A stretch of DNA of 64,000 nucleotides from Heterocephalus glaber (lineage: Eukaryota; Chordata; Mammalia; Rodentia; Bathyergidae): contig NW_004624751.1 in the NCBI RefSeq assembly GCF_000247695.1, positions 23,665,873-23,729,872 on the forward strand, given 5' to 3'. A model generated the notes under the pieces. The model had not been told where the DNA came from. It saw only the letters and a program-made list of their open reading frames with translations, and searched no databases. The translations under genes and the position numbers were made by a program. Of this stretch, positions 34,973-47,187 are shown in pieces; position 1 is the first letter of the stretch; each line of letters opens with the position of its first letter.

Positions 34973-35591
34973 TTAACTCTTTCAGGAAGATACCTAGAAG
35001 TGAACTAGCTTGGGTGAATGGAATTTCTAGTTTAGTTTTTTGAGGAGACTGTACTGATTTCCATAATGGTTGTACTAGATTATATTCCTACCAACAGTGT
35101 AGAAGGGTTCCTTTTCCTCTGTAGCCTTGTGGGCATTTGTTATTATTTGATTTCTTAGTGGTGGCCATTTTTTCTGGAGTAAGATGAAATCTCTGTGTTG
35201 TTTTAATTTGCATTTCGCTAATGGCCAGGGTTGTTGAACATTTTTTCATCTATTTATTGGCCATTGGAAACTTTGTCACTTCTCATAGATGTGAAGAAGC
35301 TCTTACCAATATAATTTCCTAAGACTGTGAATGTCAAACAGTGCTTGTCTTCCTTAATTTACTGTAGGGCCTCAAAAATGTGGTCTCCTCACAGGAGTAC
35401 GAACATTCTTTGTGCCTGTATCTTCCTCCTTTTAAGTACCTTCTATCTGTGTATCATCCTAGTCATCTTCAAAAATCTTGCTTTGGATTAGAGGAAATTT
35501 ACAGGAATTAGAAAACTTGGAATATAAAGAAACAGGTTTGAATCTGGTTGTTTCATGTCCTAGCTGTGTGTGATCTTGGGAAAAGTGCTTC

Positions 35592-35842
35592 ATTTTTTTT
35601 TCCTTACAATCTTTTATTGGTACATTTTAGGTATACAATACATTTACATTTATCATTGATAACTTGTACCTTTATATGATGTATCTTGGTTCTTATTTTT
35701 TCCCCATTCCCTGCTCTCCCTTCACCCCCTCCACCCTTCCCTATTTAGAAAGACTTTGTTTCCATTTTTTCCTTTTCTCATAATTTTTCCTTTCCCTTCT
35801 TTCCTTTCCCCTTCCCCTCCCACTTCCCCTACCCCTTTGTTT
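35592..35842 (-). mobile_element. L1 3' UTR, antisense, heavily 5'-truncated
   Basis: T-run, 'ttggtacattttaggtatacaatacatttacatttatcattg', 'tatatgatgtatcttggttc', then the pyrimidine tract ending 'cccacttcccctacccctttg'. Nearly identical in order to the L1 ends at 21.63 and 57.9 kb. No ORF2 sequence is left. Confidence 0.88.
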
Positions 35843-38800
35843 AACTTTTATTCTGGTCATCATATTTTATATCTTTTTCACAATAACCTATGACACCATA
35901 ATATCCATTTTGCTCTTGAGAAAATAAAGGTATGACAAGGTTAGGTAATGTTCCCATGATACTGGATTCAAACATATGATACCTGTCTTTCATGTCCATA
36001 TTTAAGGGCTCCTCTCTGTCAATTACCAAGAGCTAAACATAGTATCTAGTACATAGAAAACCTCAATAAAATATAGCTGTTATTATGGCTACCATAATTC
36101 AGAACCAAGAAAACAGAAATATTTTCTAGAAGTGCAAACTAAACCTCAGTGTCGGACCTTTGCCAGAGTTATTTTGGTGGAGAGTATCACTCTCATTCAA
36201 CCTCTGACCCAGCCAAATATAAGACTAACCTTGATTATAGTGGTAAATGTCATTTGTAATTGAAGGATATAATTTTTATAATTCTCTTTCTGCTGTGATG
36301 AAGAATTACACTTTTGACATTTTCAGTTAATGCTCTAGATAGCCCTAGGTTGGCATATGTGGTATTAGGGCCCTTAAACTAAGAGCTAAAATAGAGAGAT
36401 GAATCCTTAATCAATGAGTTATAGGTCCTGTTAAAAAGGGTAAAGTTAGATGAAATATCTAAAATTAGTGCTGTTTTAAGGTCTTTAAAATGTTTGTATT
36501 CTACATGCATTAAAACATATGACAAATTGTTCATGGATTTTCATAAAGGCAACAAATACAAAAATTCTCGACTTACAATGTACTGTTATCTCTTTGGCTC
36601 CGTGTGGAGAAATGGTCTAACTTTTTATCATTTCCTTTCCTATCGTATTAGCCTTCTACTGGTTAATCCTTTGTTAATTTATCTTCTCAGAGTGCTCTTG
36701 TCTTTTTAAGTCAGTTTTTTTAAACCCATCGCCAGAAAGATATTGTCCTCATTTGTTGCGTTTGGGTAGGGGGTTGATGTTCAAGTGCCATAGTTGAGTG
36801 TCCTCCCCTTACTCATTTTATTCTTTTTAGGGTTTCTGTTACATCTGTGATGGTTTCTAAGTTCCAGAAGAGGATAAAAAAATCATTTTAGGCAAAAGTT
36901 AGACTACAAACTAGTGACATGATTTTTTACTTTTAAAAACAGAATCAAAGTTCATTTTTCTATATCACTTTGACCTGTCAAAATCAAAATTGCCCTGTTT
37001 GTGTATTCTGATAGTGCTATGTGCGGTATGACTAGTAAAATGTGTTCTGTTTGATTTTTCACAAAAATATAAAAAATCAAGTCCCATAAGATTGTCAGTA
37101 GACCTAGTTTAAAGGATTTTTTTTTTAACTTACACCAGGTAAAGATAAATTAGTGCAGGGGCTGCTGGCAATATGAACCCTTGGCTTCGTTGATTTGCAC
37201 TGGTGTCTCGATAAGGTTTCAATCATGAAACTACAATGAAAAAGGCAAATCTGAACCAAATCATTTTTGGTTTTAAAGAAATAGAAGAAGAAACCGTACT
37301 GCTTCACATGTACCTTCACACTTATAAACATGCAAGAGTAATGGTTACGTTCCTAGAGTTACATGTCAGTCCTGTAAGATGAGAGAAGTCAGACTTCAGG
37401 CCTGTGATCTAATTGGAATGATTTGCTGTTCATTATTTGTTGCTTTGTTTTTAGAAGATTATGTTACTCTTCAAAGTTAAATATCTTCAAAGAAGTTTTA
37501 TTTTAATTTTGCCTCATTGCAAATAAAAATATATTACAGATTTTGTCCAAAGCAAATCCGAGAGTACCTGAAAAATTTGTTTCACATACCTGCTGGTCTG
37601 TACTGTGTTCAGTGCATGACATTTTAAATATTTTTTCTAAAAAAATTTAGACAGATTAGCAAATCTAAATTCTGGTGGAACTTGTATAAAAATATCTAAT
37701 GCTGTGTCTCATATTGTTTATTCACTGAAAACCACAAGAGCCAGAAAAGGACAGTTTGTTTTAGGAGTTTAAGAATATATTGTTGAATTATTACTTTGTT
37801 CCATAAAAGTGACTGAAGACTAACGGAATCCATTCCATCTGCAGTGTGATGCTATTCAAGATAGAGGCAATTCATATGATACAGAAATTACTTGGCTTCA
37901 TGAAAAAGTGTTATAGGGCTTTTTGTTTGTGTTCTGAATCACAGTCTCTTTCACACTTCTCTCTCCAATACATTTATCCTTACCAGGTAATTGTATCAGA
38001 AACCCCAATCATCTGAGTGGGTAGACAGCCATAAAATTACCATGAAGTTATTAATGATGGTGAAATGGAAGATTAACTTCTTTCTTAAAAATTCAAAAAA
38101 GTCTCAGAACATATTCTTTGATTTTACCCAGGTATGAGGGCATGGAAGATGTCTTATTTAAATAGACAAGCATTTTATGGGAACTTTTAAATCTTCACCT
38201 TATGCAGTAGTTTTCTCCGAATGTTTATAATCAACTAATGGCTTAGAACTGATGAGCTGTGTGGAAATGTTTGTGACGCTGCAGTTCTTCCTTTTTGACT
38301 ACTGCTTCTTTTATTTAACTCAGATTTCTAATGAAAAAGAAGACAATTTGCTTGCATATTTTGTCTGCAAAACGTGACTAGTATGGATGGATGTCTCTTA
38401 CAGGATAGGAAAGGGGTATTAGTTAGATACAGTTTCTTTGAGTGTGATTAAAATGGTAGGAACATGGACACATATGTATTTTGGGAAGATCATTCTGTCT
38501 ACAGTAAGTGAGAGAGATGAGACTGGAGCCAGGGAGGCTAAACTGAGAGTTAAAATAGTTCCTGGAACAAATAGTAATGTTCTGAATTGAAGCTGGTGGA
38601 GGGACATGGGGAAGAGGGAACAGAGTTCAAGAATGTTTAGGAAGTATATTTATTGGAAGGGAGAATTGGGGAAAAGAGAATTTATGATGATTTCAAAATA
38701 CATCCCTTGGACGATGGCAGATACCATTGTTTGGGATAAGGAATGCAGAAGAGATGCCTTTGATATGTGCACGTTGTTGCTTCAGTTAGGTATTGAACTC

Positions 38801-41119
38801 AAAAGAGGAATCTATACATGGAGATTAGGAATTGGCAGTCTTCCATCTGTGTGACAGGTGAGAGTGTGGTTTGAGAAGAGAAGAGAGGTGAGGAAGGAAA
38901 ATAAGATAACAAACCTAAATGAATGGGGAAGGAAGAAGAGGTTGTGAAGGAGAGACAGAGGAGGAAAGGACGCTGGATTCTTTACACTCCATCACACAAG
39001 GGGTGGTTGAGTGGGTGAGAGATGTTTTGTTAAGGGAAGCAGATCCTCTCAGAAGTAGAATAGCACATTTTTTAGTATTTTGTAACAAGGGCTAGATTTA
39101 GTTTGTGTTGCTTCTGATCGTACTGAGGATTGTTGTGGAAGTTTATGGAAGCACTTTTCAAGGGTAGAAACACATATAAGAGGCAACTACCTCCAGTTTA
39201 AATTGCCTCCCCAATAATGCAGCCTTATTAGATATCAGATAAGAAGTAATTTCTGACTGGAAAAGGCAGAATGGGATACTAGATGACTTCTAAGATTCTC
39301 TGAAGTCTAAAAGCCTATGATTTTGTGAAAGTGCCTTGAAAAATTTAGGCTAAGTTTCAGGGGGACAGTAAATACCATGCTATAATGGCAGTGCACACAT
39401 AACACTGGGAAGAGATGGTATTCCTCCTCCTTGCTCTCCCCAAATTGCAGTAACTTAGTCCCTCATCTCCCTGTGTCATAATATTCAGGCTTAGAAATTA
39501 CATGAGTTAAAGATTCTAGGGAATGACTGGACAACTTCAACTCTAATGTTATCCTATCTGTATTTCAAAATAAGGAAATATATTTATAGTTATTTGTAGT
39601 GAAATAGTTAAATTATAAATATTTTTTCCCAGCAAAGATACAACTTTTCATAATGCCAATTTGCTACGGTGCTAAACCCTAATCAGAGCCTGAATATATA
39701 TTAAAGAGATTTACTCTTGTCTTTTTGGTAGCAAAATTTTATTAAAGATAGGAAAAAAAAAAACACCCCAGCTCTGCAGAGCAAGTTTGGGCCAGGTAAA
39801 AGTAACAAAAGAAGTACACCCTACAGTATGAGGGTGGGCTACCATGCAAGAGAGAATTCAGTGTCTCAGAGAGATTCACTCTTAATGTGGCACCATAAAG
39901 CCACCTCTGCGGTACCAAAGGTCAGCACTAAAGTATCATTGCTCATAGGGGATCCTTGAGACAACATGAAGTGGAAATAACCAAATGTGTTGATCACATC
40001 ATTTTCTCACAGCCAGGCAGGTGTGGCAAAGTCAGGAAGAATAACATTTATTTTACTAAAAGAACATTTGTGATGGGACGTGTGAATTCAAGGTAGCACA
40101 TCAAGATTCCAACCAGGAGTAGACTTGACTGGAAGTCAAGTTTTTCATATAATTTCTCCTCCTTAATTTGGATTTTATTATACTAAATTACAATTTGCAT
40201 CATTCAAATGCAAATGAAAAGTTCAAAATTCATGTGTGAGTTTCATGTAATTCTTTCAGGCAAGTCCTGCTTTCATTTATTTGAAAGAATTCAGTGATGC
40301 AACTGATTCCAAGAAAAAAAAATGTGAATTTGAATGTGCTGTTCATATTGGAAGGGATGCTATAATCATATCAAATTCACATCTGGTTTTATTTTGCTAG
40401 CTGTTTATCCTCTTGGTTTCCCTAAAGTATATGTGATCTGTGGGATGCCATGCTTTTAACTTGGCTTTGCCTTTTTTCCCAGACTCTCATTCTTCTCAGA
40501 GTTATACCCCCAATTAAATATTGACTATAAAAGTAAAGAACATTCGAGAAAATTTTCAAAAGCATAACAAGCTAATGATGTTATTATGGAAATGTGGAAA
40601 TTCATTTACCAGTAACACTTCATTTTGGTCTTTAAGAACAAATTCTGCAGCAGAGCAAAATGCTCATAAGGCAGGTCACTGTGTAAGTCACCCAATCTCC
40701 TTTGGCAATTTATTTTAATGTTTTTGTTCTAGCAAGAAAGAAAATATTCACACAGCTTTTAATACTCTCCAGCTGTTCATTGGTAAAGTTTCAATGTGAA
40801 GTGTAGAGGGAGAAAATTGTACTTGGCTTAAATTCTAAAAAAAGACTCACAAAAGCTCACTGAGGCTCTTTTGCCTTCACTCACAAGACACAAGGCATAT
40901 ATTTTCTCACCAGTTCATGGAGTACACAATGAACAATGAGCAGGTATCAGGGGATCTCCATATCTGTTTCTGTCCAGCTTATTTCAGGTGGAGAGTGTGA
41001 TGTGTTTCTGAGCAAGTCTTGTGGAACACTTATTATGAAGGATGCTTCATGGAAAAAAGGATGCACAGGACAAAATGATTGGCAAATGAATTCTAGAGTT
41101 TAGAGTTAGAGATAGCTTA
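35843..41119. other. non-coding; MIR/L2-like traces
   Basis: About 5.3 kb without a gene. MIR/L2-like traces: 35,880-36,090 ('ccattttgctcttgagaaaataaagg', 'agtatctagtacatagaaaacctcaataaa') and about 39,240-39,340 ('cttctaagattctctgaagtc...tatgattttgtg'). The 38,400-38,870 segment resembles the L2/CR1-type antisense sequence seen at the end of the window ('gaagatcattctgtctacagtaag', 'gatgagactggagccagggagg'), at low confidence. The rest is unassigned. Confidence 0.45.
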
Positions 41120-41520
41120 TGAAGGGATCCTGTGATCTGAACACCCCTCTCCATTCATATGTTGAATCTTAATCACTGAGGTGATTAAGTATTGAGAGGT
41201 GGAGCTTTTAGGAAGTGATTAATATAGGAGGGTGAAGTCTCATGAATGGGATTAGTGAGCTTATAAAAGAGGTTCAAGGAGCTGTTCACCCCTTCTGCAC
41301 TTCCATCTCTTTGGCCATGTGAGCACATGACATAAGTTCCTTCCCTTTTTTCCTGCTATGGAAAGATGCCTTGAGAAAACGACATCTGTGGAACAGGCCC
41401 TTTCCAAACTCTGAATCTGCTGGCACAATGGTTTGACACCAGCATGATAAGAAATAAATTTCTACTGTTTATAATTACCCAGTCTATGGTACTTTGTAAT
41501 AGCAGCAAGAATAGACAAAG
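41120..41520 (+). mobile_element. ERVL-MaLR / MLT1-like LTR, sense
   Basis: Characteristic order: 'ccattcatatgttgaatctt', 'gtattgagaggtggagcttttaggaagtgatta', 'gaagtctcatgaatgggattagtgagcttataaaagag', 'ggccatgtgagcaca', 'ctctgaatctgctggcacaatg', 'gataagaaataaatttctactgtttataattacccagtctatggtactttgtaatagcagcaagaatagac'. Includes the AATAAA polyadenylation signal. Nearly complete and well preserved; solo. Confidence 0.88.
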
Positions 41521-42191
41521 CCAAATGGTCTGAGAAATTTTGCAGTAAATAATTCTTGGTTAAGTGTGCTTAGCCCAGTCGTGGAACACCTTAGGTCAGA
41601 GCACCAGGTGTGAGGACAGACAGATTTCCACTCAAGCCCCTGGCTCACTATAACCTGTTGAATTACTATTAATTCCCTGTACAGTGGGGAATCTTTTGTA
41701 TTTTCATATTTCATGTGAAATGAAAATAACAAGTCCTACATTATAAACTTATTGTGTAAAGTAAATAATAAAATATTTATAAAAATTGGTTTAGTACTAA
41801 CATCATACACAGCACTGTTTCTCATTTTAGTATAATATTTGACTGTTCTACTTTTGGGGAGAATGTACAAGGAACTGCTAGGAAATAAGATGAGAAATGC
41901 TACTTTGAAAGATGGAGATTTGTATCAAGATTTTTAAAGAACTGAAGAGGACAGGACTGGTTATATCATGTGAATTCTCGATTAAATTATCTAATACCTC
42001 TATCACAGTGCTGCTGCTTCGTGGACAAAAAAAATGCAGATTTTCATCAAATAAGATGAAATAGACTTGGTAATATAATATACAAAGGTTGTTATAGACA
42101 AGGGCTATTTTCTCTCTTGAATATCAAAAGGTACTTTCTAGCATACAAATTTCCAAAAAGAAGCCCCATGAAGTTGAGTTAGAAAGAAAAG
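41521..42191. other. non-coding, nothing recognised
   Basis: AT-rich sequence with no credible ORF or repeat. Confidence 0.5.
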
Positions 42192-42270
42192 AGCCAGGGA
42201 TTTAACTCAGCGGCAAGGTGCCTGGTCCTGAGTTCAATCCCTGGTACTGCAAAAAAAAAAAAAAAAAAAA
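42192..42270 (+). mobile_element. ID SINE, internally shortened
   Basis: 'gagccagggatttaactcagcggcaaggtgcctggtcctgagttcaatccctggtactgc' plus 20 A. Compared with the other ID copies the middle ('ttccgctgcctgcctcgcaagcgcaag') is missing about 20 bases or rearranged, while both promoter boxes remain. The flanks are both GAAAG-rich (GAAAGAAAAG / GAAAGGAAAG), a plausible duplication. Confidence 0.9.
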
Positions 42271-45200
42271 GAAAGGAAAGAAAGAAAAGAAATGTGTTCC
42301 CTTATATAAAGAAAATATTAATGAATAATTTTAATACCTATTAGAAAAGGATTAAAGCCAAGCCATCTTTTAGGACAAAGGCAAAATAATAGGCTGATTA
42401 TTACTAGGGCTTTAGTAAGTAATTGCTTTTTAGGACTAGTTGAAATGTAGGAAAGGTTGCGATCAGCTCCAGTGTCTGCTCTTTCAGTTTTCTTCTCTCC
42501 CCCCTGAGAGATCTCTTGTCCTTTTCTTAATTCCCACTCACCTTAAGGACCTTGCTCAGAAGAGATAAAATGTTATTGAAACCTGGCTTTAGTTAGTTGA
42601 ACTTCTAAAAGGATCTGATTATTAATTCGTATAAATGCATGAAGCACCCCAGTGACATTTTAGCTTTATAAATCTTTGTTGTAGGAGCCTGTCTTGAACA
42701 TATGGAATATTTAACCAAGCCTCTAGCCTCGACCCTCTGGGCACCAACAGTACTCTTCATCCTAGTTGTGATAGCCAACAGTATGTCCAGACATTCCAAA
42801 TGATCCCTGGAGGGAAGAATCCTCTTCCTCCCAATTGAAAACAATTGAGCATGAAGGTTTTCAACAGTAAAATCTGTACCACTCTGAATCTGAATTAGTT
42901 TCCCTTTCTATTCTTCATAGTTTATTAATTAACAAAGACAACTCTAAATAAAAAAATTGTAAGATGCAAATCAGGGAAGAATAATTTTGTACTCTGGGCA
43001 GTCATATCATTGAGGTAGATATCTTCTTTCTTTACCAGACAGGCCAAATGTGTTGGAGTGAATAAAATCTGAGCAGATGATGAGAAAAGGCTTCAGGCTC
43101 CATCTAGACCCATATTAAATTTAGAGATCTATTTCCCATCCTTCACTGAATATTGTTAATTGGTGAGTTTTAAACAATGCAAAGGGTCTCTACTAGTCAA
43201 TGTGCCTCAGTCATTAAGAAAGTAAAATACATTGACTGGTAGTTTTTTTTGTCCTTTCATAACTGAATTAGGTTTATTATTCAACAAACTCTACAGCAGA
43301 ACAGCTTTTTGAATAAAGGCAAAAAATAAATTCTGAATTGGTGATATTTCCTGGTGTCTCTAAATACACATTTGGCACTGAATCTGAAAGAATAGGGGCT
43401 GAAATCCAAAGACTGCTGTTTTTTCTTCAATTTGCATTTGGCTTTGTGAGTTTGGTCTTTTTGCATGCATGTTTCTCTTTTTTTCCCTTCCACAGTTGCA
43501 GTTCTTCTCTGTGAACTTTTGTTTAACAAAGAGGAACACGAACTGTGTAATGAAAACATTGGCTGTAAATCATTTTAGCTATAAAATGTCGCTGTGTGGA
43601 GCTGGGTAATTGGGCCTGTAGTTCTGAAAATAAGGAGAACTGCCAATGTCTGAATGTGTGGTTTAATTGGTCTACAGGGAGGAGACCCTAGGAATGGCCA
43701 AAAGACCACTTTTTGACCTTGTATTGTAGTTTTTCCTTGGGACCTGCAGTATCCGTTTGCTAACCATTTCCCACAACTAACTGTTTGTTTTGTGCGGTAA
43801 AATAGCACTCAGACCACAGAACTCACAGCACTGCAGAAAGAGAAACTTTGAAAGGCTCACATGCTTGGCAGGCAAAAATATATGCACTTTGTAGATTTGG
43901 TGCAAAGTAACGGGAAACATTTCTTTATGGTTACAGTGTGGCTTGGGACATGAAACACAATGTTATCTGTGAAACCCAGGTTGGAGGCAATGCAAAATCC
44001 TTGCATTGGCCACAGAGCAAATAATTAACTCATTTATTTTAGATATTTAAAAATGTGCTCAGAATTTTCATTCTTCATGAAATACACCCTTGAAGAAAAA
44101 GGAAGTAGGCTATATCAATGTGCAAATTCAAAGTTAAATAACCAAAGCAGCAAGTGACTTGGTAGGGGTTTGAGTACTTTGTTTGTCCTTTGAAAGTAGA
44201 TACTGGGGAGATAGTTCATTCTTTGAGGTTTGAAAATATGAATTCCCTGTGATAAGATAAGAATAGGGGTTGGTGTTTCCTCCATTTTGCCCAACATGTG
44301 AATGCATTAAAATATAACCTTGAACTTCTCTCTTTTAATAACAAATGTGAATCCTGAGACCAAGAAATGTGGTTGGAGGAATGTTGGAAGTGTGCATTCC
44401 AGAAGCCCAGGGGGAAACTGGGGAACCTTAAAGTGGGGGTGACTGAGCCAGCGGTTGAATATCATCTTTTCCCTCTCCTGGGTTTGTGAAGAGCAACCGT
44501 GCTCTCACATTTTTTTCTTTTTCTGGGTTGGCATTGGGTCTCTTTATTATCCAGCACCGTGGGGCTCACAATAAATGTTGACTGAACTAGTGAATGGCGG
44601 ACATTACCTTTGTCATGTTCCTTCTGTGGTTAGCAGATTGGAAGAGGGCTCCAGAAGGTGGAAAATGATGGGCAAGTTGTAAGTCAACTCTGTGGAGAAT
44701 GGATCCCGAAGAAGGTTGATTCTTTTGGATGAAAGTAATAGAAACCTAATTTAACGTAGCTAAATGGAAAGGGGTAAATTTTCTTTGCCAGTATGGTGGG
44801 GCCTCAAAACTCAAGCACAGGAGTTTAATCAGGACTCAGGAATTGGAGGTGAGAGCTCAGTGACCAGCAGAATCTTCCGACCAGCCCTTGATTCTGCCTG
44901 TTTCTGTTTGGTTGTGCCTGTTTTCCTCTATCCGAACATGAGACTTCTCTGCACTTTTTCTTTTCTTTTCTCAACTTCTTTCTGCCTTAAACTTCTGCAT
45001 ACAGTTTAGAATTACTGGAAAAGGACCTCACTGGGCTAGTGTGAATTAGAGGGGCACCTATGCCCAGTGGAATAAAATCAGTGGTGAGTGGGTGTTATGC
45101 TACCCACGGGGGCTGAGGTCCTTGGGACAAAATGAGAGAGTTGGTTCTTAGAAGGAGCAACAGGCTAATGATACCTTAAGTGTTTACAGATACCAGCATA

Positions 45201-45746
45201 ATCCAAATTATAAACAAATGAGGAAAAAGGAGAACAGTTTTCTTTTCAGTTAGATGAAGGTTTACTATCTCTAGAAGGAAGGAAATATATCAATCACTTC
45301 ACAGAAGTTCAATAGGGGCTTTAAAGTGTTAGCAAAGTCAGAAATGCCTTATGCCGGAGGGAGAGATTTGAAACCGGTCTCCAATGACTGGCTAGATCTG
45401 GAGAGAGACAAAGGCTGCAGGAAGAGTAGGCCAGAAGGCCTGATGAACTTCACATTTGGTGGAAGGGGGGAAATGGGCCTGGCTGTATTTTGATATGCCT
45501 ACAGGTGAGGTGCAAGATTAATTTGGTTAATTAGAGTGGTGCCAGGTTGCAGAGGACTTTGAAAGGTATGCAAGGGATTTAGATTTGGTAAGCAAGAGCA
45601 CAACAGTAAATATTTTTGAAAACTAATATGGTAAAAGTGAAGTTTTAGATGGTGACTATAATAATAAATAAATAAATTACCAGGTCATTGGAGACAGGAC
45701 AGATTCTAAGATTGTTTTGGAGTTCAGCATACAATATATGGAAACT
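42271..45746. other. non-coding, nothing recognised
   Basis: About 3.5 kb. Short ORFs (42,605-42,844; 43,281-43,808; 44,764-45,009) have no recognisable domains. A segment at 45,530-45,660 ('gtgccaggttgcagaggactttgaaagg...tttggtaagcaagagca') weakly resembles antisense L2/CR1-type sequence. No CpG island or splice-flanked exon stands out. Confidence 0.45.
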
Positions 45747-45833
45747 TTTTATTTTTTTAAGTGCCAGGTTTGGAACGCAGGGCCTTGTGCTTGCTTAGCA
45801 AGTGCTCTACCACTGAGCTACACTCTCAGCTCC
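45747..45833 (-). mobile_element. ID SINE, antisense, older variant
   Basis: 'gtgccaggtttggaacgcagggccttgtgcttgcttagcaagtgctctaccactgagctacactctcagctcc' preceded by a T-rich run. It has the ancestral 'gtagag...gcttgc' middle, unlike the younger copies, and more changes. Confidence 0.9.
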
Positions 45834-46129
45834 TAGGTGTGTCTCCCTTGGAAAAATTTCTCAAATAAGAGGATATGCCTAACTTAACACTGATCTGCTA
45901 TTTTTCACCTCATACACTTAGAAACTAGAAGTATTTTAATAGGAAAATTGTCCTTTTGGAAATACAGTTGCTTGTTCTTTAATTGAAAGAATGAGAGAAG
46001 AAAGTGAATAATCCTAAATCTTTGCTAATATAAAAAGATTTAAATCTGTCATGTTCATGTACCAAATACCCACATTACATGTCATAATCACATTATATGT
46101 CGTAAGCATGAGCTAAAAGAAAACTAATA

Positions 46130-46290
46130 ATGAAAATGGGAAAAGGGAAGATGGAGGGAGGGAGATGGGTAAAAAGGGGAAGGGAAACAAAAAAAAATCA
46201 AGATATACTATGTGCATGCACCTACTCCCTAAGCTGAATGTAAACTTCCTGTGCTGCAAACATGTACAAACAAAACAAAACAAAACTAAG
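46130..46290 (+). mobile_element. L1 3' UTR fragment, sense
   Basis: Purine tract ('gggaaaagggaagatggagggagggagatggg'), then 'atactatgtgcatgcacctactccctaagctgaatgtaaacttcctgtgctgcaaacatgtac' and an A-rich (CAAAA)n tail. Same order as the fragment at 2.26-2.49 kb. Confidence 0.8.
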
Positions 46291-46991
46291 AACAATCTTA
46301 AACCAATATCTCCCTTCTTGCATTTATTTAATTAGTTGAATTATTTTGTTATTTTAATCAATGTATCTTTGAACTCAGAACCAAAAACCAAACCTGCAAA
46401 CCTGTTGTTTACTAAATCTAATTTATTCTGTGCCTCTGTTCCCTCATTGTCTGGGTACTTACTAACGAGAGAATCACATCTCATTATTCTGCATCCCACC
46501 TCTTTACTCTCTTGCTTTACTTTTTATGTAGTTTATTGCACTTAGATATTGTTTCCAAAAAGTATATGCACTTCCATTTGTTTTTGACTTAAAAAAAGAA
46601 TAGGATGCTTTGTGTAGTGTTTTGAAATTTATTAAATTTAACGCTACATTGCTGAGATTCTTCCATGTAGTTGGGTGCCACTGTAGTTCAGGTGAGGGAG
46701 GTTTGGGAACAACTGCAAGAATGGAGCAACAGAACCTGGGTTGATTGTACCAGTCACTCCAAAGGGCATTGAAGAGGCACCGACTGTCTCCACAGACTTC
46801 TCCCAGGCTAGGAGGCCAGAAGCCACACAGAGGTTGTCTTTTCAGCAATAGGGAAGCCCTAGCCAATGGATTTCCTGACCCTCAAAGAGAGAGCAGCTTG
46901 GGTTGTGGTGGTGGTGGTCCAATGGCTTCGTCCCTTTCCACACTTGGAATAAGCTATAGTCTGTGCCTGCTTATTATTGAAGAGAATGACC
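46291..46991. other. non-coding, nothing recognised
   Basis: A 120-codon minus-strand ORF (46,504-46,866) has no domain I recognise. The stretch 46,625-46,690 ('acgctacattgctgagattcttccatgtag') resembles antisense old L1 sequence. Confidence 0.45.
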
Positions 46992-47080
46992 GGGCCGGGG
47001 ATTTAGCTCAGTGGTTCCGCTGCCTGCCTCCTAAGCGCAAGGTCCTGAGTTCGATCCTCAGTACCAAAAAAAAAAAAAAA
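46992..47080 (+). mobile_element. ID SINE
   Basis: Close to the consensus of this window: 'gggccggggatttagctcagtggttccgctgcctgcctcctaagcgcaaggtcctgagttcgatcctcagtacc' plus A-tail. Duplication AGAGAATGACC (46,981-46,991) / AGAGGATGACC (47,080-47,090). Confidence 0.97.
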
Positions 47081-47187
47081 GAGGATGACCAAGGAGGTGT
47101 GTGTTAATTGTGGTCAGCATGCAAATTGGTAAATTCATTCTGATGATAAGAGCCAACTATACATTCATGCCATTTTCTTATGTGGTA

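Larger units (their letters stand above)
34121..35263 (-). mobile_element. L1 LINE, antisense, 5'-truncated, with apparent 3' transduction and two nested insertions
   Basis: Reverse L1: T-run at 34,284-34,289, 'cagtttttatctttttattagtacatgtttg', pyrimidine tract, then ORF2 C-terminus in reverse to about 35,263. The likely target duplication is TTGGAAACTTT at 34,110-34,120 and 35,264-35,274. Between the left duplication (followed by a T-run) and the second T-run lies about 50 bases of non-L1 DNA, as expected for transduced downstream sequence. The copy is broken by an ID SINE (34,147-34,240, within the transduced part) and by a 226-bp DNA element at a TTAA site. Confidence 0.85.

Noticed and set aside
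46992..47080. possible tRNA gene (A and B boxes)
   Set aside because: The A-tail, the flanking duplication and many dispersed copies identify it as an ID SINE, and the sequence cannot fold as a full cloverleaf with an acceptor stem.
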